Positions 1 to 11,559 of a DNA stretch of 64,000 nucleotides are shown here, piece by piece. The notes under the pieces were generated by a model. That model was not told where the DNA came from, did not search any database, and saw nothing but the letters and a program-made list of their open reading frames with translations. Where the stretch lies: positions 10,478,001-10,542,000 of the forward strand of contig NW_027331831.1 of NCBI RefSeq assembly GCF_033568475.1, in the 5' to 3' direction. The DNA comes from Henckelia pumila (Eukaryota; Streptophyta; Magnoliopsida; Lamiales; Gesneriaceae). Position 1 is the first letter of the stretch; every line of letters starts with the position of its first letter. Both the position numbers and the translations under genes were made by a program.

Positions 1-361
1 ATCGACAGGGGTCAACAAATGAACATTTATCGGGTCCGAATATATGGTTTTGGACTGCCAAATGCGCAATGACGCCTGGTTCGTGTTTCCTGAGTTAAAT
101 GGTATTGTTGTAAGTAGGACGACGAGTTGCTGGTCATGCGAGAACATGTCCAGTTTACCGGTTCGATGTGAAGTTGTTATCTAGCTATTAACATCATTAT
201 ATGAATTCAACCTTGGCTTAATTCATATATCAAATGGCTTGGTCTTGGTAAAGAAGTAGATTGCTTGTATTTTTCTTGTGGAATTGTTACTTAATAAACC
301 AATAACATGATTTTAGGCCAATTGCAAATTAAGAATCCGATTTGGTCCTCGGTGGGACTGT
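1..361. other. Intergenic, no gene recognised
   Basis: No convincing reading frame, RNA gene or repeat structure was seen here. Base composition is less AT-rich than the element that follows, so it may be the edge of a larger unit cut by the window. Confidence 0.4.
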
Positions 362-1105
362 TAAGGGTCATCTCCAATGCATTATATTGTCTTGGTCATG
401 TTATTTTAACTTCAAGATAGTGTAATTTTTACACCAAATACAAAACTTATCTACAACGTCTAAACTAAAAAGAATATTTTTGGATATTCTTTATTATTTT
501 ATTCACAACAACTATTTTATTCCACAAAATATTTTTAAACACGATAATTAAAATATGAATAATTTCTAAAATAATTCTATATAAATATTAATTATAAATA
601 TTAATGAATTAAAAATTTTAATTAAATCTATTTTAAGAGTTATTTTAAAAACTTTAAAATATTTAATTTTATTTTTTCAAATACTAACTTATTACTTAAT
701 TGAATGTAATTAGTTAACTATTAAATTATAATTACATAATTTAGAGAATAAAATTACTATTAAAATACATTACATAAAAATAAGATAAAAAATTAAATAT
801 ATCATTCATAATTATCAAATTAAAATTTTAATATGTTTTTATCAAAACATAAATTTATTTATTATTGAATAAATAAAGCTTTTAAAATAAATAGTTAAAA
901 ATGTACATAATAATATAATTAAATTATGAATAAATAAAATTAAAATATATGGTAAAAAACAATTAGAATAAAAAAAACAAATTTTTTTTAAAAAATAACA
1001 TCCTAAGATAGCATTGCTGTGCAACATTGTAGTTTTGCACCAACCTAATGTGGAAAATAGTGCTGGGTTGGAGCAAAAATTGGTGTTGGATTGCAGATGA
1101 CCTAA
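362..1105. mobile_element. Tourist/Harbinger-like MITE with TAA target duplication
   Basis: The element runs 365-1102. The left end reads GGGTCATCTCCAATGCA and the reverse complement of the right end reads GGTCATCTGCAATCCAAC, giving imperfect terminal inverted repeats. TAA at 362-364 and at 1103-1105 is the 3-bp duplication expected of PIF/Harbinger insertions. The interior is very AT-rich and non-coding; an 88-codon frame inside it has no protein-like composition. It is non-autonomous. Its terminal sequence is related in style to, but distinct from, the GGGCATCC family at 15-26 kb. Confidence 0.65.
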
Positions 1106-1983
1106 CAATTAAGACTCGAGATTATAACCATACAGCTATGACGCATTGATTAAGCACGAGGATGATAACAAGAATATCATGGTTTATATTTCACTTATTA
1201 TATTGGTAAACAAAATATATTCCGGAAGACAAGGAGATATATGATTTGAGGTAGCAAAACAAAATAAAAATAAAAATACTTGAACTACGTAAGCCGGATT
1301 ACGGAATTTAACTGTTGTGTAAGCATTGCAAGCGTAAGGTACGTGAGTTGTAACTTCGTAGGTCGGAATTCGTAAGCGTATACCGGTACGTTGTAACTTC
1401 ATGGATCGTCACCTGCGTCACAAACACAAGTCAGAGTCACCGAGTGATTGTCCGGCGTAGACACTCCAAAGTTCAAGTCAGCAAAAAGCACAATGATAAT
1501 ATTAAAATATAAGAAATCTTGAAAAAACTAATAAGAATGTAACCTTGAATATGAAAAATTATCTACTATCATATATCATATACGTTTAGGGGTGTTTAAC
1601 GGGTTTTGAGCTCTTGTATCTTAGCTTATAAAATTAGGTTTAACCATTAATATCATCGAGCTTCTATGTCATCATGATTGATTTGTGCCCAAATGGTAAC
1701 TCTTAATCGAAGGAGACGACCCTCGGGCAAGACCGTTACTCCCCAATATTAGTCTACTCGAACGCCCGAGTCATAAAAAAATATAAACGTGTGATCAGTT
1801 TGTAAATTGACTTTTTTTGATTATTTTGTAAAGAAAACAGTTAATTTTTGTCCATTCCAGCTCTGAAAATTATACTAAACCGATGTCAACAACTAACAAA
1901 AATAAAGTAAATAAAATGAAATAAAAACACTACTTACCTTATTGCATGTTTTAATAACATTGAATTTGCAATAGAATACCAAA
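1106..1983. other. Intergenic, possible repeat debris, no gene
   Basis: Nothing coding is supported. The stretch around 1400-1490 is G+C-richer than its surroundings and looks like old repeat sequence, but I found no ends or repeats that define an element. Confidence 0.35.
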
Positions 1984-2056
1984 GGGGATGTAGCTCAGAT
2001 GGTAGAGCGCTCGCTTAGCATGCGAGAGGTACGGGGATCGATACCCCGCATCTCCA
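1984..2056 (+). tRNA. tRNA-Ala (anticodon AGC)
   Basis: The 73-nt cloverleaf is complete. Acceptor GGGGATG pairs with CATCTCC (one G-T pair), followed by discriminator A at 2056. The D arm starts GCTC, the anticodon stem CTCGC/GCGAG encloses loop TTAGCAT with AGC at 2017-2019, and the T stem CGGGG/CCCCG encloses ATCGATA. There is no intron. Internal A-box and B-box promoter sequence is intact, and T-runs downstream (from about 2066) can terminate RNA polymerase III. CCA is not encoded, as expected in a nuclear gene. The AGC anticodon, read as IGC after editing, decodes GCU/GCC/GCA. Confidence 0.96.
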
Positions 2057-2569
2057 TTTCCACTACTTTTTCTTTTTGGGCGCGTGAAATATGAAATCTG
2101 AATTTTTGTTTGAATTTTAAAACACAACTATGACTTCTTTCTCTGCAAATCTTGAAACGTTCAAATTTAATACTCAATATCTCGAAATAATAATTTAATC
2201 ATTGAAAGTTCCCATTGAATGCTACAAATATTAACTTCGGCCGTATGCATGTGGTTAGTTTCTGCAAATGATTAAAGACTCATAAAGACATTTCAATTCA
2301 GTACTGCCTGCCACTCAGCCCACCGACATTTTTAGTATCAGTCAACTTTTCATCATGAACTCGAATTTACTCCAACTCATACTTGTAAAATTGACATACT
2401 TAGGAAAATTTTAAAGTACTTTGATAATACAAGTTAAAACACAAGCATTGTTTAGCTACAATTCGAAGAATTAAATTTCAGCTTTTCAAGAATATCTCAA
2501 AAGAATTGAGTAATCCAAAAAAATAACAAAGAAACAAAAAAATTTGAAGTTTGCCTTCTCTTAACAAAC
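2057..2569. other. Intergenic between tRNA-Ala and GLOX 3' end
   Basis: No gene seen. The part next to 2570 must hold the 3' untranslated region of the minus-strand oxidase gene, but I did not find a canonical AATAAA on that strand. Confidence 0.4.
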
Positions 2570-4387
2570 TCAATTGATCCTCACCCAAACACTATGACTA
2601 GGCACCCCCTGGTGCACCACAAACAGCATATAATAGCCCGGTGGCGCGACATTGGCTGTTGGTGGCGCATACACCGTGACCTTATGTGAAAATACAGATA
2701 ATTGTTGTGTGTTCGCAGCGTACAACACCAGGAGCCTCTGGTTCATGGCAAACGAATGCGTCGAAAATGACGGGGCAACCATCGTTACGGTGTACTCTCC
2801 CTGTGGCTGATACATCCCCATATTCAAAGTGATGGAGAAAACCTGACCGTAGGATAAGACATTGTCCGTTAGGCCCTCGACGGAGAGGATTGAAGGGCGG
2901 AGATGGGCGTATTCCGCCGCCATGTACGGCGGAGAGAAGGCTTCTAGGCTTAGCTCTGTTGGGTACTTCACGCCTGTAAAGGTGTACCTTACGTGTGGAT
3001 TGCTTCCTCCCACTAATATCTTGCCATTTGGCAATAACATGGCGGTTGAGTGGTAGAGTCTTGGGATTGTGCTGGGTTTGAGCACAGTGAATCTTTTCTT
3101 CGGGTCGGATTCGTCCGGTTTGTAGAGAAGTGGGTTCAGCACCGGGTCGATTGCGGATTCCCACCCGGCTGTTCCTTTGCCTGCTCCGTTTAAAATGATG
3201 AGATCCCCGGTGGGTAGGATAAGCATGTCGGGCATTACCCGACCCATCGGCATGTCTTCCATGACCCATTTAGGATTCGGATCCGTAACCCGGATTCTCC
3301 CGCATGTTTTGGAAGCTGGCAAGAAATTACCCTTTGTAGCATTCACGTACGCGCCACCTCTTGCACCGCCGCACACCATCACCTCCACCGACGGTGAAAC
3401 TGGCGGAAGCGGCAAAAAGCCATCCATAATGGGGGGATTTAGCGTCAGTGGCAGCATAGCCGATGAACCTGTCGCCGGATACGATCTTTTCTCACCTGGA
3501 ATCGCCGGAAATTCTTTGACAATCTTGTAATTCACGTAATCAAGAACTACTGAGCGTTGATTTGCGAAAACGAAGAGATTCCCGTCTGGCAAAAGATGCA
3601 AGAAAGGATACAGATTGTTCTCTTCCGCCGGGTCTGTGGTTTCTTTCAAAAACGGGAAATAATAAACCGGTTTTTCGAGCAGATTCTTGGGGAAGAACTC
3701 GTAGTTAAAAGCCCTTCTTCCACCGACAACAATCACACGCCCGTCGGGAAGAATTTGATTCGACGCGTACCATCTTTGAACAGACAAAGTCTCGTGCTGC
3801 AGCTCAATCCAGTCGCAATCACCGTCGCTGCATGGAGTGAATATCCTAATCTTGTGATCTCCGCCGTGATACCCGCCGGTTTGGATGAGGATTCCGGCCG
3901 CGTTGACGGAGCCGGAGGAACACCAGACGTCTGTCTGCACCATCAGCGGGCGGTAGGTGTTGGAAGCGACGTCGTACAGGAGAGAGTGGGCGGTGCAGTC
4001 TTCTACAATGGCCTCGTCGTTGTATCTACATTTCCCGGGAGGCAACGACAGGTTTGAACGGCCGAAATCAGTTCGGTCAAAGATGACGACTTTGTTGTCG
4101 AAGAGGAGTTGCATGTGCATGGCGGAGACGCCGATGGATTTCTGCAGAAGGGTCCATTCCCCGCCGCCGGCGACGGCGGGAACGGCGGTGTGGTGTGAGT
4201 TGGCTGTGGTGAAAGGGAAGGTTGAGAAAGAGATCTGTGGTTGGAATCCTGAGGGAGAGGCTGCAGGGGACACGATGCCTTCCGGGGGGCGGCGGCGGCG
4301 GCGGCCGTTGCGGCGCTGTGAAGTGGGAGTGGAGAGTAAGAAAGTGATGACAAGAAACAGTACAAGAGATAACTTCTTGAATTCCAT
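2570..4387 (-). CDS. Aldehyde (glyoxal) oxidase-like copper-radical oxidase, GLOX family
   Basis: A single-exon 605-residue protein of the galactose oxidase/glyoxal oxidase family. These copper-radical enzymes oxidise aldehydes to acids and release H2O2, and plant members act in the wall or apoplast (for example pollen and tapetum GLOX1/RUBY). Residues 1-24 form a signal peptide, followed by a short Arg/Pro-rich linker. A glyoxal-oxidase N-terminal domain (about 75-480) is followed by a C-terminal DUF1929 beta-sandwich (about 490-605). By motif comparison with fungal glyoxal oxidase, Cys156 (VWCSSGS) and Tyr229 would form the Cys-Tyr cofactor, with Tyr445-His446 (RLYHST) and His544 (STHSF) as copper ligands, so all catalytic residues are present. 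The length is normal for plant members and the first ATG precedes the signal peptide directly. The substrate cannot be read from sequence. A truncated relative lies at 28541-28935. Confidence 0.93.
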   Translation of the reverse strand: MEFKKLSLVLFLVITFLLSTPTSQRRNGRRRRRPPEGIVSPAASPSGFQPQISFSTFPFTTANSHHTAVPAVAGGGEWTLLQKSIGVSAMHMQLLFDNKVVIFDRTDFGRSNLSLPPGKCRYNDEAIVEDCTAHSLLYDVASNTYRPLMVQTDVWCSSGSVNAAGILIQTGGYHGGDHKIRIFTPCSDGDCDWIELQHETLSVQRWYASNQILPDGRVIVVGGRRAFNYEFFPKNLLEKPVYYFPFLKETTDPAEENNLYPFLHLLPDGNLFVFANQRSVVLDYVNYKIVKEFPAIPGEKRSYPATGSSAMLPLTLNPPIMDGFLPLPPVSPSVEVMVCGGARGGAYVNATKGNFLPASKTCGRIRVTDPNPKWVMEDMPMGRVMPDMLILPTGDLIILNGAGKGTAGWESAIDPVLNPLLYKPDESDPKKRFTVLKPSTIPRLYHSTAMLLPNGKILVGGSNPHVRYTFTGVKYPTELSLEAFSPPYMAAEYAHLRPSILSVEGLTDNVLSYGQVFSITLNMGMYQPQGEYTVTMVAPSFSTHSFAMNQRLLVLYAANTQQLSVFSHKVTVYAPPTANVAPPGYYMLFVVHQGVPSHSVWVRIN

Positions 4388-4446
4388 TGAAGATGAAGGG
4401 GTTTTCTCTTTGATTTGAAAGAGTTTTTGGAACGAAAATTTTTGAA

Positions 4447-4540
4447 GCTATAAATTGAATTTAGAATAAACAATTATTTTTTCTTTGAAGTGAGAATAAA
4501 CAATTATTTGGCTACGAATTGAGAGTGGAATTTATAAATC
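4447..4540 (-). promoter_or_regulatory. Candidate core promoter of the GLOX gene
   Basis: Read on the minus strand there are two TATA-like stretches, at about 4530-4540 (ATTTATAAATT) and about 4447-4456 (ATTTATAGC), roughly 145 and 60 bp upstream of the start codon. Between them a 16-bp segment, GAATAAACAATTATTT (plus strand, 4464-4479), is repeated at 4494-4509. Both TATA-like blocks recur, without the duplicated 16-mer, upstream of the GLOX fragment at 28.9 kb. This suggests that they are ancestral promoter sequence. Confidence 0.45.
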
Positions 4541-6262
4541 TTTGGGTTGTGATCGGGTTTGCTTGCTTCTTCACAAATACAATCATGTAATAATTGTATA
4601 ATGAATTAATTAGAGAAAAATTAAATAGGCGATAATTTTGCAAGAATTTAGAATCGCGGGTAATTAATTAACTATCGAGAGTTAATTTAGGACGCGGATC
4701 AATTAATAATAAACGAAATGTTAAATGGAAATATATTTGATGCATTCTGACTTTTTTTTTAAACACGTCTTTTTATTATGAATAATCGTAGTCCCAATAA
4801 ATATATCACGATAAATTATATTGTATAGTATACCCTTTTATTATCAGATTTATTTTATTAGTGAGATTTAAAATTGACAGGAGGTAATATTGATTAATAT
4901 AGATTGGTAATAAGATAAAATAAGAAAAATAATTATCTAAAATATTCAGAGAAGTGCATCCCTAAAAAAATATATCAGAGTCAGAGATGCGTAAAAAATA
5001 GATTTTACATCAAATTGTTGTATTCCTCAATCGTCGCAGTATCTATAAATCCAACAACTCGGAAAATTTCATACTACATGCATATACAGACACTGTTCTA
5101 ATAATGCAGTGAAAGATAAAAATTTATCAATATATATGAGAGGTCGATCTATTAAAAAAATGATGAACCCCACGTATATTGATAAATATCCACGTTTAGA
5201 TAATATTTGGACAATTATATTTTTATATAAGCTATCCATAGGGACATCATGCCACAAAATCAATAATAATGCGGAGCTCATCGATCGCTATATTTTTGTA
5301 ATTTTCGATTCAAATATTCATATTAACATTGTAAAAATAAATCGAAAATAATAACATAAACCAAACCAACCCACAAGCATTAACTTTATTTTATTAGTAC
5401 TCAACTATTTGTGGGCTTTAAGGAGATATGGACACTACACTACACTCCAGGTGGCTCAATATATGTGCTTTCGCCATTGCTCCCAAATCCTAAAACTGAG
5501 CATAACTTGTAATATGCTTGAATTAGATTAAGAAATCATTTTTTTAATGAACATGCTTTTTTTGATGTAAATATAAATATAAAATTAAAAATTCATTAAT
5601 ATATATGCAAAATTGACTATGAAGTTATTTTTTTATTATATTAATTGTAGTTTTTTAGGAAACGTCTGATTATTGTAATTTTAACATTTTTATCTTCTCT
5701 TTATTTTGAAAATTTATTCATTTAATCTTACGTTTATGGTAATTCATCAATATTTATCGTTTGATCTAAAATAATTAAAATTATACTATAAACTGAAAAC
5801 TATTTTTATTAGTGTTTACTAATTTGTTTAATCTTGAAAATTTTGAAATTTGATCTCCACGAATGGCGGAGCCAAAATTTTAACCCTACACAAACAATAA
5901 TTTTCACTTCTATATATAGAAATTTCAAGAATATTTATGTTCTCTTTTATCTATTTATCTCTAGTTTTTTTTCTTATTTTAGTTGTTTTCTCATTTTTTA
6001 GTATTTTTTACGGGTTAATCTTAATTTTTTATTTTAAAACTTGGGCCACCAAATTTATTGTCGCTATAATCGTCGCAAAAACTACTGTTTCAATTTTAAT
6101 ATAATTTCATTAAAAAATCGTGGTGTGAATTTTTAAATAAATTAAAAAATTAACAGAACTTTGAAAAATTATATAGACTACATTAATCATAAAATATAAT
6201 ATATACAAATCATTAAAAATGAGTACATTAATAAATATAATATTTTTCAAAACACATAATAC
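4541..6262. other. AT-rich intergenic sequence, nothing recognised
   Basis: Short open frames of 70-80 codons near 5069-5351 overlap on both strands and show no signal, motif or conservation. I regard the whole stretch as non-coding. Confidence 0.45.
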
Positions 6263-6357
6263 ATGCAACTCTGGTATATGTCGTCTCAAAATATTAAAAC
6301 TATGCAACTCTGGTATATGTCGTCTCAAAATATTAAAACTATGCAACTCTGGTATAT
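6263..6357. repeat. 39-bp tandem repeat, about 2.4 copies
   Basis: ATGCAACTCTGG recurs at 6263, 6302 and 6341, with near-identical sequence between, so the period is 39 bp. It runs directly into the TA microsatellite. The open frames across it result from the period being a multiple of three. Confidence 0.9.
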
Positions 6358-6362
6358 ATTAA

Positions 6363-6365
<3 letters not shown>

Positions 6366-6411
<46 letters not shown>
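6366..6411. repeat. (TA)n microsatellite
   Basis: An uninterrupted TA dinucleotide run of about 46 bp abuts the hairpin element at 6415. A shorter TA run (about 6572-6589) follows the hairpin, so the hairpin appears to have inserted in or near a TA tract. Confidence 0.95.
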
Positions 6412-6414
<3 letters not shown>

Positions 6415-6415
<1 letters not shown>

Positions 6416-6568
6416 TTTGCTATCCTGCCCACTCACCGTGCCCACCTAATGTGCCCACCATGAATTGACACTCAACTATTGGATGTGATGAATTGTGCGT
6501 CCAATAGTTGAATGCCACCTCATGGTGGGCACATTAGGTGGACACGGTGGGTGGGCAGGATAGCAAAA
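6415..6568. mobile_element. Long inverted-repeat (hairpin) MITE
   Basis: Arms of about 70 bp face each other: the left arm starts TTTTGCTATCCTGCCCAC and the right arm ends GTGGGCAGGATAGCAAAA. They are separated by about 15 bp and differ at a handful of positions, so a transcript would fold into one long hairpin. Both flanks are TA repeats, so a TA target duplication (Tc1/Mariner-like) is possible but cannot be proved inside a TA tract. A diverged relative of the right half is visible at 31.65-31.78 kb. Confidence 0.7.
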
Positions 6569-7354
6569 CTCTATATATATATATATATAAAATAAAAACA
6601 TTAAAAATTAATTTTAAATAAACTAGAAGTCCACGATCTACAAAATAGAAGCGTTCTTGATCCATGTTTTAGAGGCGCTTAATTTGTGCTTTTAAAATCT
6701 TATAATATGATTTGAATCTGAGCCATGTATAATATAATAGTAACTCATTTTGGTACGTCGACGTGACAAAAAACTAAATTTACATATTTAGCCATCACAC
6801 TTCAAGTAAAACTAATGTTCTTATGCAAATATTGTTACAAAAGTATGGAGATTAATATCTTCTCTCACAAAAAGCGCTTTTCCAAAAATAAAAAAATTAA
6901 ATAAGACATGCATTGTATTGATTTAAAGCTAATAATAAATACTTAATTAAAAAAATTATTTTAGTTGAGAGTTATACGAAAGTCCCCAATTAAAAAACCC
7001 AATAGACTAGATTTAATCGTTGTAATTGTCTGAATTTAATTTAGTTTTCATATTTCTTGAATCACCCTTTTTAGTCATCCCAAAAGTCAACAGATCATTT
7101 TGTTTTGTTTTGTTTTGTTTTGTTTTAATTACTTCTTTCTCACGTTTGATTGTCACACATGTGAGATGTGTATGTGAAATAAATAAATAAAATATAAAAT
7201 GATTTAATGAAAGATGTTATAGAAAAATCCAAAATTGCATAATGATTCTATCTCTATATGGTTTTTTTTAACAGTAAAACTTGTACTATTAATATTAATC
7301 ACTAACAAAGTCTTTAAATACAAAATCCGTAAACCAAAGAGTAAAATATCTTTA
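6569..7354. other. AT-rich intergenic with (TTTTG)n
   Basis: No gene seen. A TTTTG pentanucleotide run of about six units lies at 7098-7126. Confidence 0.5.
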
Positions 7355-7362
7355 CTTCCAAG

Positions 7363-7760
7363 TAAGAATGTCAACACGGGTCGATCGGGTGAGTTTGAGT
7401 CGGGTCGGATTATCGAAAATAGTACTGAAAATTTGTTGATCCGTACCTGAATCAACCTGAAAATGGTCACCCCGAACTCGGCTAACCCGATCACCCGAAC
7501 CAACCCGATTTTATTTATTTTTATTTTTAACAAAATAATTAAATATAAATTCAAAAAACACAATAATAATAATAATATTTAATATTAATTTGAAAGTCTA
7601 TTGGTAGAAAATTTAAAGAATACTTACTAGCGAAAAAAAAAATTATTTTAAAAAATCAAAATTGTACAAAATAAACATTCAATGACGAAAATCTATTATA
7701 TTAATATACAATAATTTTTTTCAAATATTTAATATAAAAATGTAGCAAATATTTTTTAAT

Positions 7761-7854
<94 letters not shown>

Positions 7855-8018
7855 GTTTCTTGTCATCTCGAGTCAACCCGATTTGAACAGAATTTGATTA
7901 CGTTTTTCGGGTTAACTTTCGTGTCAACCCAATTTGACCAGAACCAAAAACCTCTAACCCTAACCCGATATTTTTCGGGTCAACTCGTGTCGGATTGAAT
8001 TCATTTTTGACACCCTTA
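7363..8018. mobile_element. hAT-like non-autonomous element
   Basis: The left end TAAGAATGTCAA and the reverse complement of the right end, TAAGGGTGTCAA, match at 10 of 12 positions. Flanking octamers CTTCCAAG (7355-7362) and CTCCCAAG (8019-8026) match at 7 of 8, as expected for an aged 8-bp hAT duplication. Subterminal CGGGTC/GGGTCAA motifs recur in both halves. There is no transposase frame. The middle carries a large trinucleotide microsatellite. Confidence 0.6.
7764..7854. repeat. (AAT)n microsatellite
   Basis: About thirty uninterrupted AAT/ATA units, inside the hAT-like element. The length suggests a highly variable locus. Confidence 0.95.
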
Positions 8019-8122
8019 CTCCCAAGTCCCAAATAATAATAGTAAGAGAAGAAACATCAAAATGAACAATTGAATGTGCAACCATCTTTAATTTGTTCTA
8101 CGAATACGTATCAACTTAAGAC

Positions 8123-8312
8123 TGTAGAAATTGAAGGAGAGAAAAACTAGGTTTTACTATATATCATTAAAAATGTATGTAAAAATTACACAACAAAATG
8201 TTTATATAGTTAGGTTAAATACCAAAAACAATAAAAAGACTACTCTATCCTTATTAGCTAATAAATAGATCAAAAGCCTAATAATAAGAATATGATCTAA
8301 TATAATCTAACA
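8123..8312 (-). repeat. Copia 3' LTR
   Basis: 190 bp; on the plus strand it starts TGTAGAAATTGAAGGAGA and ends TATAATCTAACA, so on the minus strand it reads TGTTAG...CTACA. It is matched by the copy at 12696-12880. Confidence 0.93.
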
Positions 8313-8328
8313 CCCCCTCAAACTCAAG
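8313..8328 (-). other. Copia polypurine tract
   Basis: On the minus strand the bases next to the 3' LTR read TTGAGTTTGAGGGGG, a purine-rich plus-strand primer site in the expected position. Confidence 0.75.
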
Positions 8329-11300
8329 ATGCTACAGCTAGAAGCATTGAGAGTTTTTCGAACAAGAAACAGAAGCGCGAAGTGGAATGTTCCTTGATAA
8401 ACATATCAGCAATCTGTAGAGAAGAAGGAACAAACGGCAACGTGATGGTACCAAGCTGAAGATAATGACGAGTAATGTGACAATCAATTTCAATATGTTT
8501 CATATGCTCATGAAAGACTGAATTACGTGCAATTTGAATAGCACTCTGATTATCACAATATAACGGAGTAGGTCGAGCAAGAGAGACACCCATATCCGCA
8601 AGCAATCAACGCAACCAAACTATCTCACAAGTAGTTGAGGCCATAGCACGATACTCAGCTTCTGTCGAAGATCTAGAAATAACATCTTGTTTCTTACTCT
8701 TCCAAGAAATGAGGGAATCACCGAGAAAAATGCAGAAACCAGTGGTAGATTTGCGATCCGTAAGATCACCAGCCCAATCAGCATCAGAGTATGCACGCAG
8801 CTCCAAAGATGAATTAGAAGGAAATAAAAGACTTTGAAATTGAGTTCCCCGAAGATACCTGAGAATACGTAGAACAGCAGCCCAATGAACTGTGGTTGGT
8901 GCAGTGGCAAACTGACTAACCACATGAACAAGATGCGCAATATCTGGACGAGTCACGGTGAGATAAACCAAGCTCCCAACAATAGTTCGGTACAAACTAG
9001 GATCCGGCAAAGGTGGGCCATCAGACGGTGAATACCAAGCATTAGTCTCAAGAGGAGTATCAACAACTCTATTATCAGTGAGACGTGCACAGTCAAACAG
9101 ATCAGATATATACTTTGACTGAGATAAGAGATAAACTTTTGGAGAATAAGCGACCTCAATGCCCAAAAAATAACGTAGTATACCCAAATCTTTCATAACA
9201 AAACAACGAGCCAACTCAGACTTCAAGGAAGCAATTCCATCAGAATCATCATCAGTAATTATCAAGTCATCAACATATAATGATAAGATAATACGACCTA
9301 CAATTGTACATTTGACAAACAATGTTGAATCATGATTACTAGGATGAAAACCAAGCGAAGTAATCACAGTAGAGACCTTCTCAAACCAAGCACGAGGTGC
9401 TTGTTTGAGACCATAAAGTGCTTTACGAAGCCTGCAAAATTCACCAGGATGGTGAGGAACACCAGGAAGAGGTGTCATATAAAATTATTCATGCAGATCA
9501 CCATTTAAAGATGCATTCTTGACATCCATCTGAGATATTCTCCATCGACAAATAGAAGCAACAACAATCAGAGTATGAAATGTCTTCATTTTTGCAACAG
9601 GGGCAAATGTTTCCTCATAATCCATGCCATACTCCTGAGAATAACCTTTAGCAACAAGACGAACTTTGTATCGTTCAATAGACCCATCAGATTAAGTTTT
9701 GATCTTATAGACCCAACGAGAACCAATTGTGTGTTTTCCTAGTGGCAGCGGTACCAAATCCCTTGTATGAGTTTGATGCAGAGCAGTCAATTCCTCGACC
9801 ATTATCTAAAGGATACAGGCTCAGAAAGACAACGAACAGATGCAATAAATGAAATATAAGAACGAGAATAACAAGAGTAAGCAAAATCTGGTAGCTTAGT
9901 AGACTTGCGAACACGAGTGGACTGACGACGATTAGAAGGATCATCCGCAATCTCAGGAGATGATTGGGTAGTGCAGAAGGAGGAGCAGGTGTAGCAGGAA
10001 CCAAAGTACCAGATTCAGCTGAGCTACCAGTAGGGGCTGTTGGTGAAGCTTCTTCAGTATAGGTGTTGAAGGGATCAATGCAAGGAAGATCTGACTTTGT
10101 CATATTATGCGAGCCAGCAGGAATAGAAAATAATGAAATATGCTCAAGAAACATAACATGACGGGAGACATACAATTTTTGACTAAGAGGATCATAGCAA
10201 CGATATCCTTTTTGACCAACATCATAACCCAAAAAGACACACAGAGTAGACCGAGGGGCTAATTTATTACGCTCGACATGTAAACGAAAGACAAAATAAG
10301 TACAACCAAAAAAATGCAAAGAGGAATAGTCAGGAGCTTGCCCATATAATTTTTCAAAAGGTGACAATATTCTTGCATTATGTGAGGTTGGAATTCTATT
10401 TATCACATGAGCAATGGTAAGGATTGCTTCCCCCATAAGGCATTAAGAAAACCAGTAGACAACAAAAATGAACGGGTTGTTTCAACAAGATGTCGATGTT
10501 TTCTTTCAGCGACACTATTCTGTTCAGGAGTATCCGTACAAGAGGTTTGATGAATAGTACCATCAGAGGCCAATAAACGTGAAAAATCATTCGAAGTGTA
10601 TTCACCCCCAAATCACAACGAAGGCACTTTATGACACCAGAATGTTGAGTTTTCACAAGAGCTCTAAAGTTATTGAAAATATTAAGGTAATCAGACCGAT
10701 GTTTCATAAGATAAACCCAAGAGTAACGAGTGAAATTATCAATAAATGAAACATAGTATCTTGACACCCCCCCCCCCCCTTCTTTGTAGAAACATGAGTA
10801 GGTTCCACACATCAGAATGAATAAGGTCAAATGGAGCAGAAAAATAAGAAATACTTTTATTAAACGGTAATGCAGAAAATTTGGCCAGTTTACAACCACT
10901 ATAATCAGAAATATCATAACTTTTTAAAGGTCCTAATACTCTTGTAGAGGCTAAAAACTGCAAACGAGACGCTAAAACATGACCTAAACGAGAATGACAC
11001 AATTAAAAATTAGAATATGACCGACTCAAACCAAAAGATGATAAATCCACACTCGAAGGTGCAACATTTGGTACTTTGAGATAATCCAAGACATAGAGTC
11101 CTCCTTGCCTACGACCTGTCCCAATCAGCCTCTGAGATTGCAGGCCCTGAACATAACAGTTGGAGGAAGAAAATGAGACTAAGTATCCAGACTTACATAA
11201 TTGAAGAACAGAAACAAGATTTAAATCAAGATTATGAATATAGTAAACATCTATAAGAGACAAACAAGAATTAAGCAGTACCATCAGCAGTCACAACAGA

Positions 11301-11540
11301 TATAGATGAACTGGGATAAAAAGAGACAAAAGAGGATTAATGGGGTGACATGATGGGAGGCACCAGAATCCAAGACCCACAAAGATGAGGGTATACCTGA
11401 AGGAGCAGATGAAGACAAACCTATATGAGAGGAGACTGACATGGCAGATGGCTGGGCAGAGGGCTGTGAAGCAAGGAACTACTGAAACTGCTCAAACATA
11501 TACGGATCCATAGAGGGGGCAGCCACTGCATTACTGGACT
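8324..11540 (-). pseudogene. Copia pol pseudogene (integrase, reverse transcriptase, RNase H)
   Basis: Fragments on the minus strand follow the copia order. A pre-integrase/integrase part (about 11284-9705) contains CHSRLGH and YYVSFIDNFTRYSW; frame is lost around a 13-base C-run (10767-10779). The reverse transcriptase (9478-8606) contains LYGLKQAPRAW and the catalytic YVDD. The RNase H contains DADWAGD, STEAEYRA and, after one TGA at 8606-8608, the rest of the domain to a stop at 8324. Several frameshifts and stops separate the parts, so no functional polyprotein can be made. Confidence 0.92.
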
Positions 11541-11559
11541 GTGGTGGTCAATATGGAAA

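Noticed and set aside
842-1108. 88-codon minus-strand frame
   Set aside because: Inside the AT-rich Tourist-like MITE; composition is low-complexity.
2682-3269. 195-codon antisense-frame protein within the GLOX gene, and plus-strand frames at 3177-4418
   Set aside because: Shadows of a well-supported GLOX coding sequence; high G+C third positions keep other frames open.
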